Source: a virus. From it: a stretch of DNA of 36,968 nucleotides. Shown here one piece after another: positions 1 through 9,802 of this stretch. The position numbers and the translations under genes were made by a program. The stretch lies in IMG/VR virus record IMGVR_UViG_3300023174_007129, positions 1-36,968 of that record, one strand, 5' to 3'. Every line of letters starts with the position of its first letter. Within the stretch, counting starts at the first letter, position 1. Below the pieces are notes generated by a model, which made no database searches, was not told the DNA's origin, and saw nothing but the letters and a program-made list of their open reading frames with translations.

Positions 1-260
1 TCCTCGGCGACGCAGCAGAGAACCCAGTGACAACTAAGCTCGCACACCAGATTATCTCAATTGAAGGCATCACAGATAAGAACAAGATCAGCACATTTGT
101 TTCTAACATGCCTGCTGGAGACAGCCGTGCTCTCCGCAGCTACATTGAGAAGAATGAGCCTGGCATTGACATGAATGTGCAGATGACATGCCCAAGCTGC
201 AGTGCAGAGAGTGAGGTGGGCCTACCGATTGGCCCATCCTTTTTTTGGCCTAGGACCTGA
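1..260 (+). CDS. T4 gp26-like baseplate protein, C-terminal part (truncated by window edge)
   Basis: The frame is open from the first full codon at position 3, so the gene begins outside the window; the GTG at 27 is internal. The visible 85 residues end with a CPSC half zinc-ribbon followed by a short strand and the sequence FFWP a few residues before the stop. A CxxC pair close to a terminal FFWP is what I know from T4-family baseplate proteins of the gp26/gp28 type, which help assemble the baseplate hub. The location just before a tape-measure-like gene fits. The last 59 bases overlap the next reading frame, and a run of seven T (240-246) lies in the FFWP codons. The family assignment is from memory and is moderately secure. 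Confidence 0.6.
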   Translation, partial: LGDAAENPVTTKLAHQIISIEGITDKNKISTFVSNMPAGDSRALRSYIEKNEPGIDMNVQMTCPSCSAESEVGLPIGPSFFWPRT

Positions 261-447
261 GCACCGTGAAATAATTCTCGAGGAGACATTCATCCTCGGG
301 ATGCACATGCGCATGTCGTACGACGTAATCTACCACCTTCCTGTTCGTTATCGACGTTGGTTCATAGATCGTCTGATAAAGTACAACACACCTAGACACA
401 CGTCTGCTATGGATGACGTTGATACACCTCTCATGAAAGTGCAGTAG
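202..447 (+). CDS. small tail-assembly protein resembling DUF6760, start uncertain
   Basis: The body of this frame reads like the small proteins that follow gp26-like genes in contractile tail clusters: a helix beginning ILEETFIL, then the pattern YDVIYHLPVRYRRWF near residues 40-54. The start is a problem. The only in-frame starts are a GTG at 202, deep inside the upstream gene and without a clear SD, and an ATG at 301, which would cut off the conserved first helix. The helix could instead be reached by a +1 shift from the upstream frame near the T7 run at 240-246 or at the stop at 258. The role in the baseplate is inferred only from context and resemblance. Confidence 0.5.
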   Translation: MQRVRWAYRLAHPFFGLGPEHREIILEETFILGMHMRMSYDVIYHLPVRYRRWFIDRLIKYNTPRHTSAMDDVDTPLMKVQ

Positions 448-476
448 ACGAATACATAAACGTAAGAGTGTGAAGT

Positions 477-2732
477 ATGGCAGATCCTACAGTTGAAACT
501 CGTGCACGACTTCTAGAAGTAGAAACTGCTCTTGCGAATACGATTGCAAGAGAAGTTGCGCTATTGAAAGATAGAAATTATCTAGAAGGGCGTGCAGCTC
601 AACTTACAGCAGAGCAAGTACAAGAACACAAAAACCTGACAACATCGTTGACGAGTGCAAACGCTCAAGTAATAAGAAGCGTAGGCCTTAACACCGATTT
701 AGCAAGATCTTATCGAGACGTTGGGAGTGCGTCTTCAGGTGCAAGATCGTCGATAACAGACTCAAAAGGTGCCACAGAATTTCTACAAAAATCAACAGCA
801 GCGACAATTGATACACTTATCTCATTTAGAGATGAACTGGAAGGTATCTCTGAAGATCGTTACGACTTTGTGACCTCAATTTCTGAAGCGATCGGTGGAT
901 CGTCGCGCTTCTACGCATTGTATGCTAAAGATGTCAGTTCATTCAATGAAGAGATAGGATCCTATCAAGCAGACAATCTTGCTCGCACAAGGACGTACTA
1001 CAGCAACTTGGGTGCCTTGGCTAAAGTAGGCGGTCAAGATCTAACAGAAGCTCAAATGCAAGTCATTGGCAGCATCGGCGCCGGTGCCGACGCATTCCAG
1101 AAAGGGCAGTTTGCAGCTAGGAAGTTCTTTGGGCTTTCAACAGGTTTTCTAAAAGACGGCGATAAGATGATACCTGATAGCTTCTTTCGGATACAGGGCG
1201 TCCCGATCGATGTTGTCTTTGGTAGTGCAGAAGCTGCTATGCGTCCCCTGACTGAACTCTTGGCTGATGAGACACTGACAAAGACATTCTCAGAGCGCAT
1301 TAACGATGAAAAGAGCGCGCGGGCGGTTGTCGACGACACGATGCGCATGAGCACCGCTATTAAGGCATTTGGGATCACATCGGCACAGACGACAGAGCTT
1401 GTGCGCTTGAACTACATCAATACAGGAGAGGCAAGCACAGACTACTTCAATTCAGTCGTCAAAGCAGCGACATACGGTGAGAAAGCATTCGGCTATAGCA
1501 GCCAGCTCATCATCAGCGATGTCATCAAGATGTCAAACAATTTTGACACATTCGGGTTTAGATCAGCGGAAGACTTGGCAAAGATCTCTGCTGCAGCGCA
1601 CGATGCTCACTTGAGCATCAGTGATCTCCAGAATGTGATGGGGAAGTTCAACACATTTGAGTCCGCAGCAGGTGCTGTTGGCCAGTTGAACGCAGCATTG
1701 GGAACAAATTTTGACGCTCTTGAGATGATGACCCTCAAGTTTGAGGATCCTGCACAGTTCATCCAGCGCCTGCGCGATGGTTTCATGGCAGCAGGAAAGA
1801 CGTTTGAGGATCTACCTCAGACATATCGCACGATGATCACGCAGCAGCTGGGCATCACAATGGAGGGCCTGCGTGGCATCATGGACGGATCAGCACGAAA
1901 CCTTGATGATCTCACAAAAAGGCAAGAAGATGCATCCGCTCTCTACGAAAGTTCAGGAACGACAGAAACAGAGCGTCAGATAGCGCTCGATGAGATCGTC
2001 AAAGGACGAGTCAAGATCACAGGTGAAATGAACAGGGCAGCAGGTGATATGATAGAACAAGCCCAGCGTGCTGCCAACAGGTATGAGAACACGTCTAACA
2101 TCTACATACAGCGCACAAGAGAAATCTCGGACAGCATCAATGATGCAGCTTCTAAAATTGCTTCTGAGACTGCACCGAAATTTACTGAGCAGATTAGGCA
2201 GCAAGTCAAAGCAATGTCAACAATCCTCGTAGGCGTCCTCAGTAACGCAAAGCTGACTGGAGATGCGATCACAGGCATCTTGCAAGCAGTAACACTAGCA
2301 ATAGCTGAAGCCGATCGTCTTGCGACAGATTTTGAGAAGAACCATCCAGGCTTCATGAAGGCTGCCGCCCTCGCAGGTGAAGTACCCGTAGCCACCGCCG
2401 GAGGACCCGCCGCCTCCGGAGGAACCGCCCAGGATCTCTATGTCTCTCCGGGCGGCAGCACAGTTGTCACAGCAAACTTTGGCGAAATGAATGAGAAGAC
2501 CTTCACGCTTGATAAGCGGGATGCACTCGTCGCCAAACCCCCACCTGAGCCGGTGACTGCACCCGCAACCGCACAGCGAAACAACTTACCTGCAGTCTCA
2601 GACGCTGTTCGAGCTTCACTGCAGAGCGTGGGGACGTCCCTCCGGATAGAGCTAGACGTGGGTCAGCTGACTGATCTCGTCCTTCGCGACATCATGATGA
2701 ACAAGCCTAGCGTCTTCGGTGGGATAGCCTAA
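477..2732 (+). CDS. probable tail tape-measure protein
   Basis: This 751-residue protein is almost entirely helical and Ala/Gln/Asp rich. Its N-terminus (about residues 5-70) is coiled-coil-like. A Gly/Ala/Pro linker at about 636-654 is encoded by a GC-rich patch, and the C-terminus is compact. I see no enzyme motif. In T4 the tape measure gp29 lies between hub-assembly genes and the tube-initiator genes 48/54, and the same position is occupied here. Length is close to that of T4-like tape measures (about 590 or more). ATG start; the upstream SD is weak. The first 500 bases are visibly richer in A and T than the rest. An alternative is another elongated baseplate component. Confidence 0.5.
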   Translation: MADPTVETRARLLEVETALANTIAREVALLKDRNYLEGRAAQLTAEQVQEHKNLTTSLTSANAQVIRSVGLNTDLARSYRDVGSASSGARSSITDSKGATEFLQKSTAATIDTLISFRDELEGISEDRYDFVTSISEAIGGSSRFYALYAKDVSSFNEEIGSYQADNLARTRTYYSNLGALAKVGGQDLTEAQMQVIGSIGAGADAFQKGQFAARKFFGLSTGFLKDGDKMIPDSFFRIQGVPIDVVFGSAEAAMRPLTELLADETLTKTFSERINDEKSARAVVDDTMRMSTAIKAFGITSAQTTELVRLNYINTGEASTDYFNSVVKAATYGEKAFGYSSQLIISDVIKMSNNFDTFGFRSAEDLAKISAAAHDAHLSISDLQNVMGKFNTFESAAGAVGQLNAALGTNFDALEMMTLKFEDPAQFIQRLRDGFMAAGKTFEDLPQTYRTMITQQLGITMEGLRGIMDGSARNLDDLTKRQEDASALYESSGTTETERQIALDEIVKGRVKITGEMNRAAGDMIEQAQRAANRYENTSNIYIQRTREISDSINDAASKIASETAPKFTEQIRQQVKAMSTILVGVLSNAKLTGDAITGILQAVTLAIAEADRLATDFEKNHPGFMKAAALAGEVPVATAGGPAASGGTAQDLYVSPGGSTVVTANFGEMNEKTFTLDKRDALVAKPPPEPVTAPATAQRNNLPAVSDAVRASLQSVGTSLRIELDVGQLTDLVLRDIMMNKPSVFGGIA

Positions 2733-2935
2733 TGCACATCAGAGATTTCTTAGATCTGACAGTTGAAGAACAGGCAGCACTACAGCAATTTGAGAAGGAA
2801 CTCGACCGCGTCACACCCTCGACGCCACCCGTGATCTCAGAGACAGAGATAAGTAAGATTGAGACATCATTAACCAGCATCATCGAGGAGATCATCGATC
2901 GTGGCAGAAAGCAGGCAAACAAGAGCAACGCTTAG
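2732..2935 (+). CDS. small helical protein of the tail operon, unknown function
   Basis: A 67-residue protein whose ATG overlaps the tape-measure stop (TAATG), a coupling arrangement that supports a real gene. It begins IRDFLDLT, followed by two acidic amphipathic helices joined by a Pro/Thr-rich segment (about residues 28-36), and ends in a basic tail. It overlaps the next gene by 35 bases. I recognise no family. Its place between tape measure and the large baseplate gene suggests a tail chaperone or minor baseplate part, but that is inference only. Confidence 0.55.
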   Translation: MHIRDFLDLTVEEQAALQQFEKELDRVTPSTPPVISETEISKIETSLTSIIEEIIDRGRKQANKSNA

Positions 2936-5900
2936 AGATTTTCTCGCCGCCCGCGGGTCGAGTGCATCATCCATCACACTGTCTCCCGATCCCGCCAGCA
3001 CTGCACCAGTCAGTGCTGTCAATGAAGGTGATGACCTCGGGATCGATCCGAACACTACTGATCCGCTCCTCGGACTTGACGGCCTTGCAGCAGCATACGT
3101 CTCATTCCTAACGCAGCAGAGCGGCAACCTCTATGAGCTTACACCTCAAGGTGACGAGGCACCCACATCTAACCGTGGCGATCAACTACAGGATCCTAGC
3201 CAGCAGGGTGCATCGCGTGTCTTCGTCAGGCCAGGCACAACGCTGGGCCAGGCGATGCAGCTATCTAACAGCGGTATTCAAGACTCAACTGACTATCCCA
3301 TTGCATCTTACCTCGACAAGACGGGCGGTAATCCTGATCTGAGCGGGGACGGATTACTTGCGGCAGTCACGGGACGCCGCCTTGATTTGACAGGTAATCC
3401 AGAGATTGACACACCAGTCAACACAGCTACACAGAGCGGCAAGATGCAGACAGGCGTACTGCAAACACTTGACAATAATAACCGTGCTGCTCCTCCTGTT
3501 GAACCCGGCTCACTGTCAACTGTTGCAATACCAAATCGCATAACAATCGAAGAGATTGACCAGCAACCACTGCAATCGGCACAGCGGGCTTTCGGTGACT
3601 ACGACAAAGATGACAGCGCCACATCCCAGGCATACACATATGACAGGTTGCGAAACGTAGGTGTCTGGTTGATCGCATCAGCCGCAGGTTACAATATGCC
3701 TGAAGGCGAGAACGAGCCTCAAGATATCGAGCAGTTCTTCACACAGGGCATCAATCCCGACGCTCGTCGTATCAGCACCGTCGCCAATCAGCTTGCCACT
3801 AAGCGAGGCAACGACACGATCACACTGGACGACACGGTGGCATCCAACGCACCGGGCTATCCCAAGCAAGCGTCGGGTGCCTCCATGCGCGCCGACCGTG
3901 GTGTGGTCAAGCCACCCGATGAAGATGCACCCTACTCTGAGCAGACAACGACGTCTTATACGTCTGAGACACCCTTCTCTGACACGTCCCGTAAAGGTAA
4001 TGCAAATCTGGCACAAGCAAAGGCGCTTCTCGCGATCAACCGCTTGGCAGAGCTGGTCAACGACGACCTTGTCCAGGAACCTGATGGTGCCAAGACGTCA
4101 TCAGGCGAGCTCAAGAGTTTAGGACCCTACTTCATGGGCGGATCGATCTACAGCAGAGTGAATGCGATGCACAGAATGATCTTGGGCGTCACATATGTTC
4201 CAACTCGTAACAAGTATAAGGATGCTGTTGTCGCAGGCATGGGAGTCATGCTAGGTAAAGATCTAAGCAAAAGTGGAACGCCGCGACAGATCGGAGAATA
4301 CTACGGAGCGATGCCGTCGTCACCTGGATTCTGGGAGGCAGTTGCAAAGTCTGCAGTTGACACTATCAGGCAGATGCGTGTACCTAGCGACGTTGCAGAT
4401 AGCCTATCACCACAGTACTACATCGATCTTAGCAGAAGCAAGGCCATCAAGATGATGAACGCTTTTGCTACAGTCGGAGACGTCATCCTCCAGGTGACAG
4501 GCAAGTCATTCGACCCAGATACGATTGGCTCGGATATAAAGACAGCCGCCGGGATCGAGCAAGTTGACGACCTACCTGTGACAGCAGGCACGCGCATCTC
4601 GAAGAGCAGAGAGGGCTCGGGACGCTCACCACTTGCGCTAAGCTGGCGAGGAAGCAGCCTGCCCGGTCTCTACATGCTGTCGGACGACGTCGTCCGTGCA
4701 TCTCTGCAGATGGGCAACCTTCTGACGGGCGAAAACCCGGCCCGAGGCATGCTCGCATCATCGTTAATCGATAAGACTTACACAGATCCTACACTGAAAG
4801 GTGCTAAGGCACGCATTCCCGGTGACATTGTCAAGATCATCGAGGATAAACTCGATGCCGAGTACGTCCCATTCTACTTCCATGATCTTCGCACAAACGA
4901 GATCATCTCCTTTCATGCATTCCTGGAGCAGCTATCGGACTCATTTGCAGCCAACTACACCACTTACAAGGCATATGGGCGGGCTGATCCGATCCAGATG
5001 TACTCATCCACCACACGCACGATATCACTACAGTTCACGATTGCAGCGACTTCCCGTGACGACTTTGATGAGATGTGGTACAAGGTCAATCGTCTAATTG
5101 CATCGACCTATCCCAAGTACACAAAAGGTCAGAGAGTAAATAACAACAAGAATGGTGACACCACATTTGAGCAGCCGTTTAGCCAAGTTATTGGAGCAAC
5201 CCCGATTACAAGGCTGCGCGTTGGTGATGTCGTCAAGAGCAACTACTCACGCTTTAATCTAGCACGTTTCTTCGGAATTGGTAGCGAAGGAATAGATGTG
5301 AGCAATTTTGATGCAGGAAAAAGTACAAAATCATTTTTAAGTGCGCTTGCAAATCCTGCATCATTGCTTGCAGGATCTTTTTATTATGACAAATATCGAA
5401 TGCGCGCATTTTATTCTCTCTTCGGCTCGCCTGTCAAGAGTGCAGCAGCAGCTGTCGCAGGCTTAGGAGGAGAAAATATTGGTAATGTTTTAAACACAAC
5501 TGTGACAAATGTTGCATCAAACTTCTTAGTCAATGGATTTGTCAATCCCTTGGGATACGGGTTGATGACAGCTTTCTCTCAAAATCCTGATAATCCCGGA
5601 ATTACAAATCTTGAAGGGATAGCAGGTCTATCTGATATTGACGGAGCTCAAAATATAGGATTTGTGCCTATAGCAACAATTGCTTATCTAAAGCCAAGAG
5701 AGCGTGCATATGACACAGTTGATGCATCTGGAAATTTGATAGGTAAGTTCACTGCGCGAAGAGCACTTAAAGTCTTCGTTTTAAGTCGTCAAAAACCTCG
5801 TACTGATAGATCAACATTCCGTGACCCGCCCTGGGGCACAATTAATGCCATTGCTGATGAAGATACACCCACAAGAGAAACAAGATACGTTGTGTCTGTG

Positions 5901-6491
5901 ATCGATCCTTCACAGTTTATACCCATCAAGAGAGACGGCGAGAGTGACAATTCAACGGGTGAGAGAATTTTAGTCACACACGACGACCTGCAACCAGATC
6001 TTGGGCACATCTTCTCACCTGCTGCGCTTATCATTGATCCTATATCATCCGCTGTAGATGCAGTTTTATCTGTTGTAGACACAGTTGCTGCTGTAGGTAA
6101 TCTAAATGTCTCAGGTCTCATTGACAATGCAGCCGACTCAGGCATCAAGGGCTTCATGTCACCCGAGAACAACGCAATTGTCAGATCATTTGAGCACAAC
6201 AGGGGTCGCGGCCTTGCAGGCGTTATCAAGCAGCTCTCATTCAACTGGATCGACTTCAACTGGGAAACTGACTGGGGCGCCCGAGCGCCAATGGGCACCA
6301 AGGTAACAATCACCTTCGAGTGCATGCACGACCTTCCACCGGGACTTGATGAGAGCGGTTACATGCGTGCTCCGACACATAACGTTGGCTCTATCATGAA
6401 CACGATCGCAGGTGATCCGCACGACGATGGTGGAACGATCTCGCGGACAAACTTCTCTAGGCAGGGCGCCTCTAACGTGGTGAAGAAGTAA
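2901..6491 (+). CDS. very large baseplate / tail-tube-initiator-like structural protein
   Basis: A 1196-residue protein with a GTG start at 2901; GGAG lies about 11 bases upstream. The first ~600 residues are low in recognisable motifs and rich in Asp, Ser and Gln. From about residue 656 comes FYFHDLRTNEIISFHAFL and then, near 687-730, YGRADPIQMY with TISLQFTIAA and a conserved lysine/proline segment ending YPKY. I associate this arrangement with baseplate proteins of marine T4-like phages near the gp48/gp54 position (cap of the baseplate on which the tube starts). The C-terminal part repeats a 'FNWIDFNWE...VTITFEC' type beta region. It is followed with TAATG overlap by a LysM-like protein. 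Base composition changes inside the gene (AT-rich near 5280-5780). Function is inferred from context. Confidence 0.5.
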   Translation: MAESRQTRATLRDFLAARGSSASSITLSPDPASTAPVSAVNEGDDLGIDPNTTDPLLGLDGLAAAYVSFLTQQSGNLYELTPQGDEAPTSNRGDQLQDPSQQGASRVFVRPGTTLGQAMQLSNSGIQDSTDYPIASYLDKTGGNPDLSGDGLLAAVTGRRLDLTGNPEIDTPVNTATQSGKMQTGVLQTLDNNNRAAPPVEPGSLSTVAIPNRITIEEIDQQPLQSAQRAFGDYDKDDSATSQAYTYDRLRNVGVWLIASAAGYNMPEGENEPQDIEQFFTQGINPDARRISTVANQLATKRGNDTITLDDTVASNAPGYPKQASGASMRADRGVVKPPDEDAPYSEQTTTSYTSETPFSDTSRKGNANLAQAKALLAINRLAELVNDDLVQEPDGAKTSSGELKSLGPYFMGGSIYSRVNAMHRMILGVTYVPTRNKYKDAVVAGMGVMLGKDLSKSGTPRQIGEYYGAMPSSPGFWEAVAKSAVDTIRQMRVPSDVADSLSPQYYIDLSRSKAIKMMNAFATVGDVILQVTGKSFDPDTIGSDIKTAAGIEQVDDLPVTAGTRISKSREGSGRSPLALSWRGSSLPGLYMLSDDVVRASLQMGNLLTGENPARGMLASSLIDKTYTDPTLKGAKARIPGDIVKIIEDKLDAEYVPFYFHDLRTNEIISFHAFLEQLSDSFAANYTTYKAYGRADPIQMYSSTTRTISLQFTIAATSRDDFDEMWYKVNRLIASTYPKYTKGQRVNNNKNGDTTFEQPFSQVIGATPITRLRVGDVVKSNYSRFNLARFFGIGSEGIDVSNFDAGKSTKSFLSALANPASLLAGSFYYDKYRMRAFYSLFGSPVKSAAAAVAGLGGENIGNVLNTTVTNVASNFLVNGFVNPLGYGLMTAFSQNPDNPGITNLEGIAGLSDIDGAQNIGFVPIATIAYLKPRERAYDTVDASGNLIGKFTARRALKVFVLSRQKPRTDRSTFRDPPWGTINAIADEDTPTRETRYVVSVIDPSQFIPIKRDGESDNSTGERILVTHDDLQPDLGHIFSPAALIIDPISSAVDAVLSVVDTVAAVGNLNVSGLIDNAADSGIKGFMSPENNAIVRSFEHNRGRGLAGVIKQLSFNWIDFNWETDWGARAPMGTKVTITFECMHDLPPGLDESGYMRAPTHNVGSIMNTIAGDPHDDGGTISRTNFSRQGASNVVKK

Positions 6492-6787
6492 TGGCAAGAA
6501 GCAGATACACATTTGTCAGCCGTATCAACAGCGGTCAAGGAATTGGCAACTGGTTGGGCGGCACAACGATCTTCAACGCAGTACTCGCAGGTGAGCTTGA
6601 GGCTGATACAATCGTCTTGACACAGGGGCAGCGACTCGATCACCTCGCAGGTCAGTACTACGGCAATGGAAGATATTGGTGGGTTATCGCAGCTGCAAGT
6701 GGTATTGGTTGGGCACTGCAGTGCCCACCAGGTACAGTCATCAAGATCCCTAAGAATCTCGACGCTGCCCTGAGCATCGGACGCTGA
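6491..6787 (+). CDS. LysM-like baseplate wedge protein (gp53 type)
   Basis: A 98-residue protein starting at an ATG that overlaps the upstream stop. The central segment DTIVLTQGQRLDHLAGQYYG, followed by RYWWVIAAASGI and PPGTVIKIPK, is the typical LysM-type pattern used in contractile tails (T4 gp53 and similar small tail proteins): a turn with D-x-LA, an aromatic YYG/YWW pair and a closing P-G-x-x-I-x-IP strand. Such proteins bind the inner baseplate wedge or hub. The size and the position between two giant baseplate genes fit. The LysM-type fold is fairly clear; the exact T4 equivalent is less so. Confidence 0.7.
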   Translation: MARSRYTFVSRINSGQGIGNWLGGTTIFNAVLAGELEADTIVLTQGQRLDHLAGQYYGNGRYWWVIAAASGIGWALQCPPGTVIKIPKNLDAALSIGR

Positions 6788-6788
6788 T

Positions 6789-9773
6789 ATGTTAAAAACA
6801 CCTACATCTGAGCTTCAAGAAGCGTACGTCGAACTTAGCAATTATTTGTCGCTAAGAAGCAGTGAAGATTTACTCGGAGCAGCTACTAGCAAGCCTGTAG
6901 TACCTGGGCAGCCACCACAAGAAAGTAATAATCAATCAAATCGGTCGCTTGCAATGGCAACCATTTTATCACCCGATGGCGCTTTCCTCACAAAAGATAT
7001 GCCAGAAATCCTCAAGCAGCTAAATCTACGGCCGAGTGACGCCTCTGGTAAAGTAGGTGACATCAATGTGTTTGGTGCAAGAGAAAGTCAATATGGCGAA
7101 AGTCTGTATAATTCTGTCGGAATTAATAAGAGCAATTTTATAATAGATCCAAACGCAGTGTCTGACTTAATTGATAAAGAAAATAAAGAAATTACAGAAA
7201 AAATCACCAAGCTTAATCAAGATATTGCTAGTGTAAAAGCACAGTTGGGTACTTTAAACGCACAAAATCCAAAACCTAGCCAACAAATTGCTGATCTCGA
7301 AAGACAGCAAACAAGCTTAGCGGCACAACAAAAGCAGCTAGCTGCATCTAAGAGTAGCAATGAATCTAGACAAGCTGGGATTAAAGGCTTAGACAAGTTT
7401 ATCATATCACCTTTAATAAACCTATCACCCGATGCCGCAAACGATATTTTCCCACATGTAGCTTTATACAGGCATGTTTCGAAATATCTCGACCCAGCAT
7501 CAGCAGCATCTGACTATTGTAATGTCTTTTTTAACGCTATCGACAGTATTAATATGTCAATGTGCGTGCCCTACTTCCGGATCAATATTGTCGATCGTTT
7601 TGCGAAGAAAAAAGCACGCAACTCAAAATTGTCACTGTCCGCATTTCTACGTCAAACAACAGACCCTACAAGAGATAAAATATTTTATGAAGCAGTTCCT
7701 TTTACATCGAACGCACCGACTTCTGTAGTAAAAAAGTTAAGAAGCGGCAAAGTCATAAGTTCAGAGACATTTTTTGCACCCCAAACACTACTCCCTGATC
7801 CCACAGAAGTGCTGTCAAATCCTCGTCGCCTAGACAGCTCAGTCCCGTTGTTGTCTCTCAACAGTTTTAGTATTGGCATTGAATCTGTAGGCATTGCATT
7901 AATGTCGAAAAAAACGGCTGATTTGTCAATTACACTTCATGATCGATCAAGGCTGACTGACATCTCACCGCTTGTATCTGTAGGTAATTTCTCATCTCTG
8001 TACTTTGAAATTGAATGGGGATGGACACATCCGCACGGTGAAGCAAAGTTTGACAATCCAGTCGCCCGCTACCTCAATGCCTTGCGTTACAGAGAGATCT
8101 TTGCGCCTACGTCATACAATATGACGATGGCAGAAGGCGGAGCGATGAACATCTCTTTGCGTCTCATCGGCGGCGGATCGCTCGACGCTGTCAATGGATC
8201 AATTTTAAATGGTGGCTTCATAACAAGATCCTACGCATCACAGATGCTGAATAAGTTGCTTAAGGCGGAAATTTCTGCAGAAATTGGTGAAGAATCTGCG
8301 CAAGAAGAGGTTAGAGCATTAACATCAGTTTTGATCGATAAATCTAGAACTGCAGACATGATCGACGCATCATTTATGCAGATATTGTGGGACTATTCAC
8401 AGGCAGACAATGCATCACCTAAAACTAGATCTGAAGTAATTTCTGAATTAAAACAGATTTTAGATCAAACAGGTTACTACAAGAACGATGAGATTTTTGA
8501 CATAATTAGAAAAAATATTCCGTCTGTGGAAAGTTATCCACCTGCTGCTGATAACTTCACAAATTTAAAATCAATATACGGCAGTCAAATAGCCGCACAA
8601 GATTTTACGTCTATCGCAGGTTACCTCTCACTTTTGGTCGGCTTGCCCTTGGCGTCCATGGGCCTCTATTCTGAAGTTCAGATCCACACATTTAAATTTA
8701 ATGATGCTGCTGGCAAGATGGCAGGAAAGCAGATTGCTGACGCACCCATACGAATTGCAGATGTCATTAAAAGCGCAGAGCAGCAGGGTTCGCTTGCACA
8801 GAACGCAAGTGTCTCAAATGCGCTATCGTTGCTTGGAAACTACCTTAGTAATCCCAAGCAACCGCTGTATGGAATTTCAAACCTGGCAGAATACGCCGCG
8901 ACTAAAGTTGATGACACACAAAGGCCCGAAAAAGATCCTGCTGATGTCAAAAAAGACGTTAAACCTGAGCCGCCACCACCAGACACATTTGAAAAGCCAC
9001 CAGGCTTTACAACACCTAACATCAGATACATCATCAGGAGCATTCCAGCTAAAGAGTACATCGATGAAGAGAAAAAAACTGTTGCAGACTACGTTGTAAA
9101 TCCTGAAAAATTGGTTGCACAGATTATCATCTACGATGCAAATGCATCACCAAACTTTGATAAGGTAATCGGTGCATACAACTACGTCAAACAGAGTGGC
9201 AAAGACGGTGTAAAAATCACGCCTGACTTGGCAAAAGACGTCTTTAAGCGAGCCTTCCCGAGCATCGTCTACGGCGCGACAAATTCGATGTTAAAGTCTG
9301 TCAACGTCTCGACTGATATCAACAATGCGATCGCCCAGCAGAACATCATCGACATGGGGAAGGACTTGTTTCTAGGCCGTAGCAAGTCAGATGCATCAAC
9401 CGATGTCAGTGAGATTACACTTTTTCCAGGTGCGGTGACAGTCTCAATGATCGGCCTCCCCATCATTGAGCGCGGACAGGAGATCTATCTCGACCTGGGC
9501 ACAGGCACCACCCTCGACGCGCTCTACTACGTCACCTCTGTCAAACATGATTTTCGACCAGGCGAGTTCACTACTAATCTCACGTTGACGTATAAGGGTC
9601 AAGGCTCAGTGATGAGCTTGACGACAATGCTCGAGGAATTTAATAAGACATTGAAGCCCAGTGAGAAAGCACAACCCGCCGACAAGACTAAAGTATCAGC
9701 TCCTACAAAATCTTCAGAAGACAGTTTGACAGCACGTAGAGAATATGAAGCTGAATCTAAAAGGTTAGAATAA
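6789..9773 (+). CDS. baseplate hub-like structural protein
   Basis: A 994-residue protein beginning one base after the LysM-like gene. Residues about 125-190 form a predicted coiled coil (alternating Glu/Lys/Gln heptads). A conserved-looking core includes SLYFEIEWGWTHPHG near 403-417, a segment I link to baseplate proteins of marine T4-like phages. A Pro-rich linker (EPPPPDTFEKPPG) lies near 725-740, and the C-terminal 100 residues (SVKHDFRPGEFTTNLTLTY) resemble the closing strands of hub proteins such as gpD/gp27-like folds. The start ATG lies two bases after the previous stop. GC-rich segments (about 8000-8210 and 9130-9630) coincide with the conserved parts. The assignment to hub rather than another wedge protein is inference. 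Confidence 0.5.
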   Translation: MLKTPTSELQEAYVELSNYLSLRSSEDLLGAATSKPVVPGQPPQESNNQSNRSLAMATILSPDGAFLTKDMPEILKQLNLRPSDASGKVGDINVFGARESQYGESLYNSVGINKSNFIIDPNAVSDLIDKENKEITEKITKLNQDIASVKAQLGTLNAQNPKPSQQIADLERQQTSLAAQQKQLAASKSSNESRQAGIKGLDKFIISPLINLSPDAANDIFPHVALYRHVSKYLDPASAASDYCNVFFNAIDSINMSMCVPYFRINIVDRFAKKKARNSKLSLSAFLRQTTDPTRDKIFYEAVPFTSNAPTSVVKKLRSGKVISSETFFAPQTLLPDPTEVLSNPRRLDSSVPLLSLNSFSIGIESVGIALMSKKTADLSITLHDRSRLTDISPLVSVGNFSSLYFEIEWGWTHPHGEAKFDNPVARYLNALRYREIFAPTSYNMTMAEGGAMNISLRLIGGGSLDAVNGSILNGGFITRSYASQMLNKLLKAEISAEIGEESAQEEVRALTSVLIDKSRTADMIDASFMQILWDYSQADNASPKTRSEVISELKQILDQTGYYKNDEIFDIIRKNIPSVESYPPAADNFTNLKSIYGSQIAAQDFTSIAGYLSLLVGLPLASMGLYSEVQIHTFKFNDAAGKMAGKQIADAPIRIADVIKSAEQQGSLAQNASVSNALSLLGNYLSNPKQPLYGISNLAEYAATKVDDTQRPEKDPADVKKDVKPEPPPPDTFEKPPGFTTPNIRYIIRSIPAKEYIDEEKKTVADYVVNPEKLVAQIIIYDANASPNFDKVIGAYNYVKQSGKDGVKITPDLAKDVFKRAFPSIVYGATNSMLKSVNVSTDINNAIAQQNIIDMGKDLFLGRSKSDASTDVSEITLFPGAVTVSMIGLPIIERGQEIYLDLGTGTTLDALYYVTSVKHDFRPGEFTTNLTLTYKGQGSVMSLTTMLEEFNKTLKPSEKAQPADKTKVSAPTKSSEDSLTARREYEAESKRLE

Positions 9774-9790
9774 AAATTAAGTTTGGTATC

Positions 9791-9796
9791 TATGAT
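9791..9796 (+). promoter_or_regulatory. candidate -10 box TATGAT for a leaderless polymerase mRNA
   Basis: TATGAT ends exactly six bases before the ATG at 9803, so transcription would start at or next to the start codon. No SD is visible before that ATG. The same spacing recurs before the genes at 20135 and 36025. Seen in sequence; use as a promoter is inferred. Confidence 0.4.
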
Positions 9797-9802
9797 TTAT
9801 TG

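Noticed and set aside
2380-2440. GC-rich palindromic patch in the tape-measure gene as a regulatory structure.
   Set aside because: It encodes a Gly/Ala/Pro linker in frame, and the inverted repeats follow from GGA/GCC-type codons; no site or boundary is nearby.
5789-6325. Minus-strand frame of 178 codons within the 1196-residue baseplate gene.
   Set aside because: It is opposite a well-supported coding region, with no motif and no initiation site. No minus-strand gene is supported anywhere in the window.
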